DNA of 64,000 nucleotides, taken from NCBI RefSeq assembly GCF_001294645.1, contig NZ_CP011868.1, positions 5,084,001 to 5,148,000 of the forward strand. The letters are read 5' to 3'. Numbering within the stretch: position 1 is the first letter of the stretch; every line of letters begins with the position of its first letter. Position numbers and translations under genes: made by a program. The DNA comes from Pseudonocardia sp. HH130629-09. GTDB lineage: Bacteria > Actinomycetota > Actinomycetes > Mycobacteriales > Pseudonocardiaceae. The notes beneath the pieces were generated by a model. It saw only the letters and a list, made by a program, of their open reading frames with translations. It did no database searches and had not been told where the DNA came from. Positions 16,451-25,460 of the stretch are shown piece after piece.

Positions 16451-17395
16451 ATGCGAGCGGTGTGCGTACTGGGGACCGGACTGATCGGTGGGTCGCTGCT
16501 GCGGGCCGCGGCCCGCGCCGGGCGTGAGGTCTGGGGCACCGCCGCGTCCGAGCCGACCGCGGCCGCCGCCGTCGCCGACGGGTTCGACGTCACCACCGAC
16601 ACCGACGCCGCGCTGGCCCGGGCCGCCGAGGCCGACGCGCTGGTCGTCGTGTGCGTCCCGCTGACCGCGCTGGAGACGGTGCTGCGGCGGGTCGACGCGG
16701 TCGCCCCCACCTGCCGGCTCACCGACGCGGTCAGCGTGAAGGTGCCCGTCGCGGACGCGGTCGCCCAGTTCGCGCCGCGCACCCGGTTCGTGGGCGGGCA
16801 CCCGATGGCCGGCACGGCCGAGTCCGGCTGGTCCGCCGGGTCCGCGGAGCTGTTCACCGACGCCGCCTGGGTGGTCGCCGCCGACGACGGTCTCGACGTC
16901 GACGTGTGGCGCGACGTCGCCGGGCTGGCCTGGGACTGCGGGTCCCGGGTGGTGCCCGCGGCCGTCGACGAGCACGATGTCGCCGTCGCGCGGATCTCGC
17001 ACCTGCCGCACCTGTTCGCCGCGGTGCTCGCCTCCGTCGGTGCCTGGGAGCAGGGTGACGATCTCGCCCTCGCCCTGTCCGCGAGCTCGTTCGCCGACGG
17101 CACCCGGGTCGCCGGGACCCGCCCCGAGCTGGTGCTGGCGATGTGCGAGGGCAACCGGGGCGCGCTGCTCGCCGCCGTCGACGACGCACTGGGCCGGCTC
17201 GGCGCGATGCGCGGGGCGCTGGCCTCCACCGGCGGGCTGGCCGCGACCGTCCGCGCCGGGCACGAGGCGCGGACGCGGTGGGCCTCCACCCGCGAGCCGC
17301 TGGAGGTGCCGGTCGACCTCGACGCCCCCGACGTGTTCGCCGAGCTGCGCGAGCTCGGCCGCCGCGGCGACGTCGTCGAGCCGGTGAAGCGCTAG
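16451..17395 (+). CDS. tyrA: Prephenate dehydrogenase
   Basis: The 314-residue enzyme oxidises prephenate to 4-hydroxyphenylpyruvate for tyrosine synthesis. The NAD site GTGLIGGSL is at residues 8-16. The substrate and catalytic region GGHPMAGTAESGW follows, and the helical C-terminal domain contains ISHLPHLFAAVLA. No ACT domain is present. The gene stands alone. Its TAG stop lies in a CTAG that also gives the stop of the convergent gene at 17392, a four-base tail-to-tail overlap. Confidence 0.9.
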   Translation: MRAVCVLGTGLIGGSLLRAAARAGREVWGTAASEPTAAAAVADGFDVTTDTDAALARAAEADALVVVCVPLTALETVLRRVDAVAPTCRLTDAVSVKVPVADAVAQFAPRTRFVGGHPMAGTAESGWSAGSAELFTDAAWVVAADDGLDVDVWRDVAGLAWDCGSRVVPAAVDEHDVAVARISHLPHLFAAVLASVGAWEQGDDLALALSASSFADGTRVAGTRPELVLAMCEGNRGALLAAVDDALGRLGAMRGALASTGGLAATVRAGHEARTRWASTREPLEVPVDLDAPDVFAELRELGRRGDVVEPVKR

Positions 17396-17973
17396 AGGCT
17401 CACCCGGGACGCGACGCCCGGGTAGTCCAGGACGAACCCGTCGTCGTCGACGGTCAGGTCGGCGACGAACGACCCGCCGGCGAAGCGGACGACACCGGGT
17501 GTGCCGGGCGACCCGGCCGTCACGGTGCGGTAGGTCTGCTCGGTGTTCTCGACCGTCAGCGTCGGGAGGTCGACGAACACCATCGGCAGCACGTGCTCGG
17601 CGGGCTCGCGGTGCAGGGCGAGGCGCCGGAGCGGCAGCGCGTTGAACACCGGGCTGAAGGCGAGGTCGACGTCGCGGGCGCCGCCGAAGTGGCCGCGGCT
17701 GCCGCCGGAGCCGTCGTCGACCAGCCAGACGCCGTCGGTGCTGCGCGAGAGCGTGAGCTGCTGCTCCCCCTCGGCGGTGGCGACGTCGACGGCGAGCCGC
17801 GACAGCGTCCCGTCACCCGCGACGACGAGCCGGTAGGACGCGGTGAGCACCCCGCCCTCCCCGCCACGGATGATCCGGCCGACGGCACGGAAGCCGCCGG
17901 CAGTGGTCGTGATGCGCGCCGACTCCGTGCCCGCGGCGCCGTCGGTCTCGGGGTCGGATCGCCAGGTCAGCAT
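17392..17973 (-). CDS. Putative glycolipid-binding protein (DUF1089)
   Basis: The 193-residue protein fits the Glycolipid_bind/DUF1089 family: an all-beta protein with the order DGVWLVDDG, then DVDLAFSPVFNALPLRRL, then VDLPTLTVENTEQTYRTV and the C-terminal GFVLDYPGVASRV. The binding activity is known only for few members, so the role in the cell is open. I took ATG 17973 since MLTWRSDPETDG begins the usual domain; GTG codons lie further up. It is convergent with tyrA, sharing the CTAG stop. Confidence 0.82.
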   Translation of the reverse strand: MLTWRSDPETDGAAGTESARITTTAGGFRAVGRIIRGGEGGVLTASYRLVVAGDGTLSRLAVDVATAEGEQQLTLSRSTDGVWLVDDGSGGSRGHFGGARDVDLAFSPVFNALPLRRLALHREPAEHVLPMVFVDLPTLTVENTEQTYRTVTAGSPGTPGVVRFAGGSFVADLTVDDDGFVLDYPGVASRVSL

Positions 17974-18069
17974 GACCGCCACGCAGGTCACCTCCGGATC
18001 ATCGATGTCGCCGCACACCGAACCACACCGCCGCCCGGACCATACGAACGGGTGATGATCGGATGCCCC

Positions 18070-18993
18070 TCAGCCCGGCTCCCGGCGCACGTCGACGGCC
18101 TCGACGTCGTCGCGGATCCCGCGGAACACCGGCTGCCGCAGCCGGCCCGCCGCCGTCCACCCGAGGTGGGCGACCTCGACGACGACCGTCGGGGAGCACC
18201 AGCGTGCGTCCGCGGCGTCGGCCCGGGGCGGGAGCCGCGCGAACGGCGACTCCGGCACCTCGGTCAGCCGGGCGGCGAGCAGGTCCTGCACCGCCGCCCC
18301 GGCCAGCCCGGACCCGACCCGGCCGGCGAACTCCAGACCGTCCGGGCCGGGGACACCGAGCAGCAGCGCCCCGACCCGACCGCCACCGCCGCCGCGCTCG
18401 GGCTTCCACCCGCCCACCACACAGGACTGCGACTGCCGGTGGGCGATCTTCACCCAGTGCGGGCTGCGCCGGCCCGGCCGGTACCGCGAGTCCTCCCGCT
18501 TGGCGACGACACCCTCCAGCCCGCGCGACGCCGTCACCTCCAGCAGGGCGGCCCCGTCCGGGTAGAGCGGGGACGCCTCGACGTGCGGGGTAGCGGCGAG
18601 GTCGAGCCGCTCCAGGGTGGCCCGGCGCTCGGACAGCGGGCGGTCGAGCAGCGGCACCCCGTACAGGCGCAGCACGTCGAACACCATGAAGGTGACCGGA
18701 CGCCCGCCCGCGGGACCGTGGATCCGGTGGGCCAGCGCGGCGAAGCTGGGGACACCGCCGTCGAGCAGTACCACCTCGCCGTCGAGGAGCACGTCGGGGG
18801 CGAGGTCCACCAGACCGGCGAGCTCGGGGAAGTTCGCGGTGACATCGCGGCCGGAACGGGTACGCAGACGCAGTGCCGGCTCGCCACCGCCATCGGTGAC
18901 CTCGGCCAGCACGCGCATGCCGTCCCACTTGACCTCGAACGACCAACCGGCGCCGGTCGGGAGGGGTCCGGGGGTGGCGAGCATGGGCTGCAC
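18070..18993 (-). CDS. ATP-dependent DNA ligase (LigC/LigD ligase-domain type)
   Basis: The 307-residue ligase seals DNA ends. The nucleotidyl lysine is Lys22 in FEVKWDGMR. DGEVVLLDG, FMVFDVL, GLEGVVAKRED and WVKIAHR are the further motifs, and an OB-fold C-terminal part follows. There is no polymerase or phosphoesterase domain, so it is the stand-alone type. The GTG at 18993 is 43 bases from the divergent Ku gene, which ties it to non-homologous end joining. Ku and ligase probably share a promoter region. Confidence 0.9.
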   Translation of the reverse strand: MQPMLATPGPLPTGAGWSFEVKWDGMRVLAEVTDGGGEPALRLRTRSGRDVTANFPELAGLVDLAPDVLLDGEVVLLDGGVPSFAALAHRIHGPAGGRPVTFMVFDVLRLYGVPLLDRPLSERRATLERLDLAATPHVEASPLYPDGAALLEVTASRGLEGVVAKREDSRYRPGRRSPHWVKIAHRQSQSCVVGGWKPERGGGGGRVGALLLGVPGPDGLEFAGRVGSGLAGAAVQDLLAARLTEVPESPFARLPPRADAADARWCSPTVVVEVAHLGWTAAGRLRQPVFRGIRDDVEAVDVRREPG

Positions 18994-19036
18994 ACCGTCA
19001 TGCTGTCACCATCGACGGCACGCGAGGGGGGACCGC

Positions 19037-20002
19037 ATGCGCGCGATCTGGAGCGGGGCCGTGTCCTTCGGGCTGGTCAGCGTCCCGATCAAGGTCTATT
19101 CGGCGACGACCAACCACGACGTCCGGTTCCACCAGGTCCACGGCGAGGACGGTGGCCGCATCCGCTACAAGCGGACCTGCGAGGTGTGCGGCGAGGAGGT
19201 CACCTACGCCGACATCGTGAAGGGCTTCGAGACCCCCGACGGCGAGCTGATCACCCTCGACGACGCCGACCTCGCGTCGCTGCCCGTGAAGACGGGGCAC
19301 GAGATCGACGTGATCGAGTTCGTGCCGAACGACCAGATCGACCCGATGCTGTTCGACAAGAGCTACTACCTCGAACCGGAGACCAAGGCCGCCAAGCCCT
19401 ACGCGCTGCTGCGCGAGGCACTCGAGGAGACCGACCGCACCGCCGTGGTGAAGGTGGCGCTGCGCCAGCGCGAGACCCTCGCCCTCCTGCGGGTGCGCGG
19501 CAAGGCGATCGTGCTCCAGACCCTCATCTGGCAGGACGAGATCCGCGAGCCGGACTTCGACATCCTGGACAACGACGTCGATCTCAAGCCGCAGGAACTG
19601 AAGATGGCCTCGTCGCTGGTCGAGAGCATGGGCGCGGACTTCGACCCGTCGGAGTTCCACGACGAGTACCGCGACGCGATGGCCGACCTGATCGAGGCGA
19701 AGAAGTCCGACGGCGAGGCCCGCCCGGCGCCCGCCGCGGAGGCCGCCGACGACGGCGGGGACTCGATGAGCGACCTGCTGTCCGCGCTGCAGGCCAGTGT
19801 GGACGCGGCACGGTCGACGAAGTCGGACTCCGGTTCCGGATCGACGGAGAAGAAGACCCAGGCCCGCCGGTCCTCCTCCCGGTCGAAGACCGCGGACAAG
19901 GACACGGACGCGGACACGAGCGGCGATGCCACCGGCACCGACGACGCGACGCCCGCGAAGTCGACCACCACGCGTCGGCGGTCGACGAAGAAGACCGCCT
20001 GA
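19037..20002 (+). CDS. ku: Non-homologous end-joining protein Ku
   Basis: The 321-residue Ku binds DNA ends as a homodimer and recruits the ligase. It begins with the typical MRAIWSGAVSFGLVSVPIKVYSA. It has the zinc-hook-like CEVCG, FDKSYYLEP and the ring part with RVRGKAIVLQTL. After residue 240 there is a long low-complexity tail, acidic and then Lys/Ser/Thr-rich, ending RRRSTKKTA. Such basic tails in actinobacterial Ku help DNA binding. ATG 19037 follows GAGGGGGGA. Confidence 0.95.
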   Translation: MRAIWSGAVSFGLVSVPIKVYSATTNHDVRFHQVHGEDGGRIRYKRTCEVCGEEVTYADIVKGFETPDGELITLDDADLASLPVKTGHEIDVIEFVPNDQIDPMLFDKSYYLEPETKAAKPYALLREALEETDRTAVVKVALRQRETLALLRVRGKAIVLQTLIWQDEIREPDFDILDNDVDLKPQELKMASSLVESMGADFDPSEFHDEYRDAMADLIEAKKSDGEARPAPAAEAADDGGDSMSDLLSALQASVDAARSTKSDSGSGSTEKKTQARRSSSRSKTADKDTDADTSGDATGTDDATPAKSTTTRRRSTKKTA

Positions 20003-20012
20003 CCGGCGTCCC

Positions 20013-21353
20013 TCACGGGCCGAAGCTGGACTCCGGCGGGGTCTGGTCGTTCTGCAGGGCGCCGAACAGCGCCTGGGCCCGGGTGCGGTCCCAGCGCAGG
20101 TTCGACCCGCCCGCACTGCCGCCGATCGGGACGGTCGTCTGCACGCCGTCGCCACCGGAGACGCCCTTCATCCCCCAGGCCAGGCCGGCGAGGTTCCAGA
20201 TGTGGTCGGAGTCGTCGACGGTGATCGTCCCGGTCACCGCGGACGCCAGCGGGACCATCCGGAACGGGTTGATCAGGGTGAGCGGGCTGGTGGCCTTGCC
20301 GAGCAGCGCGGAGAGGAACTCGCGCTGCCGCTTGACCCGGTCGAAGTCCGAACCGGGCGTCGCGCGGGTGCGAACGTAGCCGAGCGCGGTCGTCCCGTCG
20401 AGCTCCTGGCAGCCGGCCTGGATGTTCAGCCCGGCCTTCGGGTCGTCGATCGCGCGGGGGACGCACATGTCCACCCCGCCGACGGCGTCGACCGCGCCGA
20501 CGAACCCGCCGAAGCCGACCTCGACGTAGTGGTCGATGCGCAGGCCTGTGGCACCCTCGACCGACTCGACCAGCAGCTCCGGCCCGCCCAACGCGAACGC
20601 GGCGTTGACCTTGTTGCTGCCCTTCCCGGGGATGGGCAGGTAGGAGTCGCGCGGGATGGAGACGAGCACGCTCCCGGAGCTCCCGGTGTGCAGCAGCATG
20701 ATCGTGTCGGTGCGCTGGCCCGCCGCATCACCGGTGGCGAGGCGCTCCTCGTCCTCGGCGGAGAGTCCCTCGCGGCTGTCCGAGCCCACGATCAGGTAGT
20801 TCGTCCCCGACGACGACGCCTGGGAGTCCGCGGGCAGCGCCTGCACCCGGGTCATGTTCTGGTCGAGGTAGACGCCGAACCCGACGAACGCGACCAGCAA
20901 CAGGATCAGCACGGCCTTCCAGCGCCCGCGGGTGGCCCGGCCGACGCGGCGCCAGTCCGGCATCGACGGGCCACGGGTGACCCGGCCGTCGCGGGGCGCC
21001 TGCGACGCGGGATGCACCCCGGCCCCGGCTCCTCCTGCTCCGGATCCGGCGGGGCGCGGCATGACCACCAGGCGCGCCGGCGCGGCGGCCCGGGTCGGCG
21101 GCGATGCCCCGGCGGCGCGGCCGAGCGGCGGCTTGCGCAGCGGTCCGCGGCCCCCGCGTGAGGGCGGTGCCCCGGGCTGCTGCTGCGGCGGGGACGGCGG
21201 CGGGAGCGGACGGCCCCCGTGACCGGGCAGCGGGTTGCGGGGCTGGTTCGTCCAGCCGGGACTGCCGGGCCGGGCGGGACGGCCACCGCGCGGTGGCTCG
21301 CCCTGCGGCGGACGCCCGCCCGCGGGGGGCGGGCCGCGGAAGTCTCCGGCCAT
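20013..21353 (-). CDS. LytR-CpsA-Psr (LCP) family cell-wall ligase
   Basis: The 446-residue protein attaches secondary polymers such as arabinogalactan or teichoic acid to peptidoglycan. Residues 1-135 are a cytoplasmic, Pro/Gly/Arg-rich tail. One membrane helix follows at about 145-163. The LCP domain has the marks YLIVGSDSREG, RTDTIMLLH, SIPRDSYLPIPG, KVNAAFALGG and the Arg-containing ALGYVRTR and DFDRVKRQREF. The long N-terminal tail is common in actinobacteria and a likely site of kinase regulation. No LytR_C domain follows. It ends 10 bases from the convergent Ku gene. Confidence 0.9.
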   Translation of the reverse strand: MAGDFRGPPPAGGRPPQGEPPRGGRPARPGSPGWTNQPRNPLPGHGGRPLPPPSPPQQQPGAPPSRGGRGPLRKPPLGRAAGASPPTRAAAPARLVVMPRPAGSGAGGAGAGVHPASQAPRDGRVTRGPSMPDWRRVGRATRGRWKAVLILLLVAFVGFGVYLDQNMTRVQALPADSQASSSGTNYLIVGSDSREGLSAEDEERLATGDAAGQRTDTIMLLHTGSSGSVLVSIPRDSYLPIPGKGSNKVNAAFALGGPELLVESVEGATGLRIDHYVEVGFGGFVGAVDAVGGVDMCVPRAIDDPKAGLNIQAGCQELDGTTALGYVRTRATPGSDFDRVKRQREFLSALLGKATSPLTLINPFRMVPLASAVTGTITVDDSDHIWNLAGLAWGMKGVSGGDGVQTTVPIGGSAGGSNLRWDRTRAQALFGALQNDQTPPESSFGP

Positions 21354-21500
21354 GCCTGTCCCACCCTCCGATCCGCCCGGGGTCAGGGCGCTGGTCGCCG
21401 ACGATACTGCGCACCGGCGTCTCGGGGACGCCGGGCGTGAGGGGCACCCCGTCGACCTGCGGTTCCACCCGACCGGGTCCGCGGGGGATGATCGTCGCCG

Positions 21501-22358
21501 ATGGACCTACCCCTGCACGAGGACGACCTGGACGCCGAGGGCGTGATCCGGGCGTCGGCGATCACCCCGCACCGCCCGGACATGCCGTCCGCGGCGGTGC
21601 TGTGCTGGTTCCCCGAGGTCGTCGCCGACGTCGGGACACGCTCCGCGGCGGTGACCGTGTTGCGCAGCGAGCTCGGCCGCAGCCCGGTCTGGCGCACGAC
21701 CGGGCCCGGCGGGACACCGGTCGCGGTGCTGCACCCGGGCGTCGGCGCGCCGCTGGCGGCGATGTTCCTGGAGCACCTCGTGGCGCTGGGCGTCCGCACC
21801 GTCGTCGGAGTCGGGGGTGCCGGGGCGCTGCGGCACGAGCTGACGCTGGGGCACGCCGTCGTCCTGGGCAGCGCACTGCGCGACGAGGGCACCTCGTTCC
21901 ACTACCAGCCGCCGTCGCGCACGATCGACGCCGACCCGGACGGCGTCGACGCGGTGGCCCGGACCCTGGCGGGGGCCGGGGTGCCGTACGTCGTCGGGCG
22001 GTGCTGGACCACCGACGCGGTGTTCCGGGAGACCCCGGCGCGGGTCGCGCGACGCCGCGACGAGGGCTGCGCGGTGGTCGACATGGAGGCGTCCGCGCTG
22101 GTCGCGGCCGCGCGCCGGGTCGGGGTCGGCTACGGCCAGGTGTTCCTCGCCGCGGACTCGCTCGCCGGGCCGGAGTGGGAGCACCGCGGCTGGACCGATG
22201 CCCGCGAGGCCCGGGCCGGCCTGTTCGGCCTGGCGCTGGCCGCCGCCGAGGCCTGGGACACCGACCGCACGGCCGGGACCGCCGACCGCGCGACCGGGCC
22301 CGAGGACAGCGCTGCCGGGCCGGACGTGCACCCGGCGAGCGGGGCCGGCACGCCCTAG
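21501..22358 (+). CDS. Nucleoside phosphorylase (uridine phosphorylase-like)
   Basis: The 285-residue enzyme belongs to the PNP/UDP phosphorylase family, which splits nucleosides with phosphate. GVGAPLAAMFLEHL is the phosphate-binding region, VVGVGGAGALR the central strand and turn, and VVDMEASALVAAAR carries the ribose-binding MEA motif. The C-terminal 30 residues are a low-complexity tail. It lies 11 bases before the epimerase gene and starts the run of co-directional genes to 27502. The real substrate could differ. Confidence 0.82.
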   Translation: MDLPLHEDDLDAEGVIRASAITPHRPDMPSAAVLCWFPEVVADVGTRSAAVTVLRSELGRSPVWRTTGPGGTPVAVLHPGVGAPLAAMFLEHLVALGVRTVVGVGGAGALRHELTLGHAVVLGSALRDEGTSFHYQPPSRTIDADPDGVDAVARTLAGAGVPYVVGRCWTTDAVFRETPARVARRRDEGCAVVDMEASALVAAARRVGVGYGQVFLAADSLAGPEWEHRGWTDAREARAGLFGLALAAAEAWDTDRTAGTADRATGPEDSAAGPDVHPASGAGTP

Positions 22359-22369
22359 CGTCTGCGGAC

Positions 22370-23428
22370 ATGCGTGTTCTCGTCACCGGCGGTGCCGGAT
22401 TCATCGGGTCCCACGTCGCCGACCGCTTCGTCGCCGACGGCCACGCGGTCGTCCTGCTCGACGCGCTGCTGCCGCAGGCCCACGGCGGCGAGGCCCCGGA
22501 GCTGGACCACGAGCTGGTCCGGGGCGACGTCCGCGACGGCGAGACCCTGTCCCGGCTCCTGCCGGGGATGGACGCGGTCTGCCACCAGGCCGCGATGGTC
22601 GGGCACGGCGTCTCCCCCGCCGACGCCCCCGACTACGCCTCCCACAACGACCTCGGCACCGCGGTGCTGCTGGCGCAGATGCACGCCGCCAAGGTGGACC
22701 GGCTCGTGCTGGCCGGGTCGATGGTCGTCTACGGCGAGGGCCGCTACGACTGTGCCGACCACGGCGTCGTCCGGCCCGGGCCGCGCGCGCTCGACGACAT
22801 CGAGGCCGGCCGCTACGAGCCCCGCTGCCCGGAGTGCGGCAAGGACCTCGAGTCCGGCCTCGTCCCGGAGTCCGCGCCGGTCGACCCGCGCAGCACCTAC
22901 GCCGCGACCAAGCTCGCCCAGGAGCACCTCGCGAGCGCCTGGGCCCGCCAGACCGGCGGCACCGTGTGGTCGCTGCGCTACCACAACGTGTACGGACCCC
23001 GGATGCCCCGCGACACCCCCTACGCGGGCGTCGCGTCGATCTTCCGGTCCTCGCTGGAGCGGGGTGAGGCGCCGCGGGTGATGGAGGACGGCCGGCAGCG
23101 CCGGGACTTCGTCCACGTCACCGACGTCGCCGCAGCCAACGCGGCCGCACTCGTCGCCGATCCGGAGCCGACCGGTTTCGGCGCCGCGAACGTCTGCTCC
23201 GGCGAGCCGCACACCATCGGTGACCTCGCCGCGGAGCTGGCCCGCGCGATGGACGGTCCCGAGCCCGAGATCGTCGGCGGCGCCCGGCCCGGCGACGTGC
23301 GCCACGTCGTCGCCGACCCGGCCTACGCCGCCTCCCGGCTGGGCTTCCGCGCCCGGACCAGCTTCACCGACGGGGTGACGGCCTTCGCGACCGACCCGCT
23401 CCGTTCACCGATCGCCCCGAACCGCTGA
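22370..23428 (+). CDS. NAD-dependent nucleoside-sugar epimerase/dehydratase
   Basis: The 352-residue short-chain enzyme uses NAD to epimerise or dehydrate a nucleotide sugar. The cofactor site is GGAGFIG (7-13), and the catalytic Tyr177 and Lys181 are in STYAATK. YHNVYGPRMPRDTPY is typical of UDP-glucose epimerase-like proteins. Unusual is an insert around 138-165 with CPECG (Cys153 and Cys156), which may hold a metal or a disulfide. ATG 22370 follows the phosphorylase by 11 bases, and the glycosyltransferase gene follows 78 bases later. Confidence 0.88.
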   Translation: MRVLVTGGAGFIGSHVADRFVADGHAVVLLDALLPQAHGGEAPELDHELVRGDVRDGETLSRLLPGMDAVCHQAAMVGHGVSPADAPDYASHNDLGTAVLLAQMHAAKVDRLVLAGSMVVYGEGRYDCADHGVVRPGPRALDDIEAGRYEPRCPECGKDLESGLVPESAPVDPRSTYAATKLAQEHLASAWARQTGGTVWSLRYHNVYGPRMPRDTPYAGVASIFRSSLERGEAPRVMEDGRQRRDFVHVTDVAAANAAALVADPEPTGFGAANVCSGEPHTIGDLAAELARAMDGPEPEIVGGARPGDVRHVVADPAYAASRLGFRARTSFTDGVTAFATDPLRSPIAPNR

Positions 23429-23506
23429 GGGACGCCGTCCGAACCCCCTGCAGGACCGTCCCGCATCCGGCGGGCGGTGGTCCGGCAGAGAGGTGAGGAT
23501 CGCGAC

Positions 23507-24154
23507 GTGCACCCGGAGATCGTGCTGCCGTGCCTCGACGAGGCGGAGGCGCTGCCGTATGTCCTGAAGCGGATGCCCGACGACTGGCCGGTGATCGTCG
23601 TCGACAACGGCTCGACCGACGACACCGCCGCGGTCGCGCGTGGGCACGGGGCACGCGTGGTCGTCGAACCGCGACGCGGCTACGGCGCCGCCGTGCACGC
23701 CGGGCTGGAGGCGGCCACCGGTGAGCTCGTGGCCTTCCTCGACGGCGACGGCTCCCTCGACCCCGACGTGCTGCCCGGCATGGCCGAGACCGTCGCGTCC
23801 GGCCGTGCCGACATCGCCGTCGGACGGCGGGTGCCGGACACGGCCGGCGTGTGGCCCTGGCACGCCCGCGCGGCGAACGCGGTGATCGCCGGGATGCTGC
23901 GCACCCGCGGGGTCCCGGTGCACGACATCGCCCCGATCCGGGTCGCACGCCGGCAGGCACTGCTGGACCTGCAGATCGAGGACCGGGCCTTCGGCTACCC
24001 GCTGGAGCTGCTGCTGCGGGCGGGGGGCGCGGGCTGGCGGTTCGACGAGATCCCGGTCGCCTACTCCCGCCGCGCCGGCGGGCGGTCCAAGGTCTCCGGC
24101 TCCGTCACGGGCACCGTCCGGGCCGGGCGCGACATGGTCCGGCTGCTGCGATGA
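23507..24154 (+). CDS. Family 2 glycosyltransferase
   Basis: The 215-residue enzyme has a GT-A fold like dolichyl-phosphate mannose synthases. VVDNGSTDDT (32-40) binds the nucleotide and LDGDGSLDPD (78-87) carries the acidic metal ligands. It has no membrane helix, so it acts at the inner membrane face or in the cytosol. GTG 23507 is preceded by AGAGGTGAGGA. Its TGA overlaps the ATG of the DUF2064 gene (ATGA). The sugar and acceptor are unknown. Confidence 0.88.
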   Translation: MHPEIVLPCLDEAEALPYVLKRMPDDWPVIVVDNGSTDDTAAVARGHGARVVVEPRRGYGAAVHAGLEAATGELVAFLDGDGSLDPDVLPGMAETVASGRADIAVGRRVPDTAGVWPWHARAANAVIAGMLRTRGVPVHDIAPIRVARRQALLDLQIEDRAFGYPLELLLRAGGAGWRFDEIPVAYSRRAGGRSKVSGSVTGTVRAGRDMVRLLR

Positions 24155-24840
24155 CCGGCCCCGTGACCACCGTCGTCCTCGCGAAGGCCCCCGAGCCGGG
24201 CCGGGTCAAGACCCGGCTGTGCCCGCCCGCGACGCCGGAGCTCGCCGCGGCGATCGCCTCGGCGGCGCTGCTCGACACCCTCGACGCCGCCGCCGGGGTG
24301 CCCGGCGACACCGTCGTCGCGTTGACCGGGGACCGGGCCGCCGCCACCGGGGCCACCGAGCTGGCGGCCGCGCTGGACGGGCTCGGCGTCGTCGCGCAGC
24401 GGGGGGACGGGCTGGCCGCGCGGATCGCCGCCGCGCACGCCGACGCCCTGGCGCGCCACCCCGGCCGCCCGACCCTGCAGGTCGGGATGGACACCCCGCA
24501 GGCGTCGACCGAGCTGCTGTCCCGCTGTGCGGACCGGCTCGCCGAACCGGGGGTGGACGCCGTCCTGGGCCCCGCGACCGACGGCGGTTGGTGGGTGCTG
24601 GGACTGCGCGACCCGCTCGCCGCCGCCGCGCTGCACGGCGTGCCGATGTCGACCGCCGAGACCGGCGACCGGACGCTGGACGCGCTGCGTGCCACCGGGC
24701 TGCGGGTGGTCCTCGCCGAGCCGCTGACCGATGTCGACACGGCCGCGGAGGCCGTCGCCGTCGCCGCGCAGGTCCCGGGCAGCCGCTTCGCCCGCGCCGT
24801 CGCCGAGCTGACCCTGCGATGTCCGGAGGTGTCGGTGTGA
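24151..24840 (+). CDS. DUF2064 (TIGR04282-like) nucleotidyl/glycosyltransferase
   Basis: The 229-residue protein begins with the nucleotide-binding LAKAPEPGRVKTRL, typical of CofC- and MobA-like transferases. VGMDTPQAS and LGPATDGGWWVLGL are the family's other marks. Members were named for arsenosugar synthesis, but many serve other pathways. The adjoining glycosyltransferase and epimerase make a role in activating or transferring a sugar likely. It overlaps by four bases with both neighbours. Confidence 0.85.
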   Translation: MTGPVTTVVLAKAPEPGRVKTRLCPPATPELAAAIASAALLDTLDAAAGVPGDTVVALTGDRAAATGATELAAALDGLGVVAQRGDGLAARIAAAHADALARHPGRPTLQVGMDTPQASTELLSRCADRLAEPGVDAVLGPATDGGWWVLGLRDPLAAAALHGVPMSTAETGDRTLDALRATGLRVVLAEPLTDVDTAAEAVAVAAQVPGSRFARAVAELTLRCPEVSV

Positions 24841-25460
24841 CCGTGACCGCCGAAGGCTTCGACATGCCGCTGTCCGGCGCACCGTCGCGCCTGCTCTGCG
24901 ACGACGGCACCGAGATCGCCCTGGACGTCGACCGCTGGGCCGAGGCCGCCGGTGGCTGCGACGACTGGCTGGTCCGCCACTGCACCGGCCCCACCGTCGA
25001 CCTCGGCTGCGGGCCCGGCCGGCTGCTCGCCGCGCTCGCCGCGCGCGGGACCGCCGCCCTCGGCGTCGACGGCTCCGCGGTCTCCCGGGTGCTCTGCCGC
25101 CGCCGGGGCGTCGCGATGGTCCAGGCCGACCTGTTCGGCCCGCTGCCCGGGGAGAGCAGCTGGTCCCATGTGCTGCTCGCCGACGGCAACCTCGGCATCG
25201 GCGGCGACCCGGCGACGCTGCTCGCCCGGGCCGCCCGGCTGCTCGCCCGCGGCGGGACGGTCCTGGTGGAGGCCGACCCGCGCGCCGAGCACAGCTGGCG
25301 CGGCACCGCCCGGGTGCTGTGCGGCGGCGGAGCGGGCGAGCCGATCCCGTGGGCCGCGCAGGGCGCGGTCCCGCTGGCGGTGACCGCGGGCCGCGCCGGG
25401 CTGCGGGTCACCGACGTGCACCTCGGTGCCCGGGTGTTCCTGGAACTGACCGGGCCGTGA
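24837..25460 (+). CDS. Class I SAM-dependent methyltransferase
   Basis: The 207-residue product has motif I VDLGCGPGRLLAALA, an acidic residue at the end of the next strand (LGVDGS), and LLADGNLGIGGDP as a variant of motif IV. An alternative ATG at 24819 is in frame, but the GTG at 24837 has GGAGGT seven bases before it and fits the four-base overlap pattern of this operon. It presumably methylates a product of the sugar pathway encoded upstream. The target is not known. Confidence 0.82.
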   Translation: MTVTAEGFDMPLSGAPSRLLCDDGTEIALDVDRWAEAAGGCDDWLVRHCTGPTVDLGCGPGRLLAALAARGTAALGVDGSAVSRVLCRRRGVAMVQADLFGPLPGESSWSHVLLADGNLGIGGDPATLLARAARLLARGGTVLVEADPRAEHSWRGTARVLCGGGAGEPIPWAAQGAVPLAVTAGRAGLRVTDVHLGARVFLELTGP

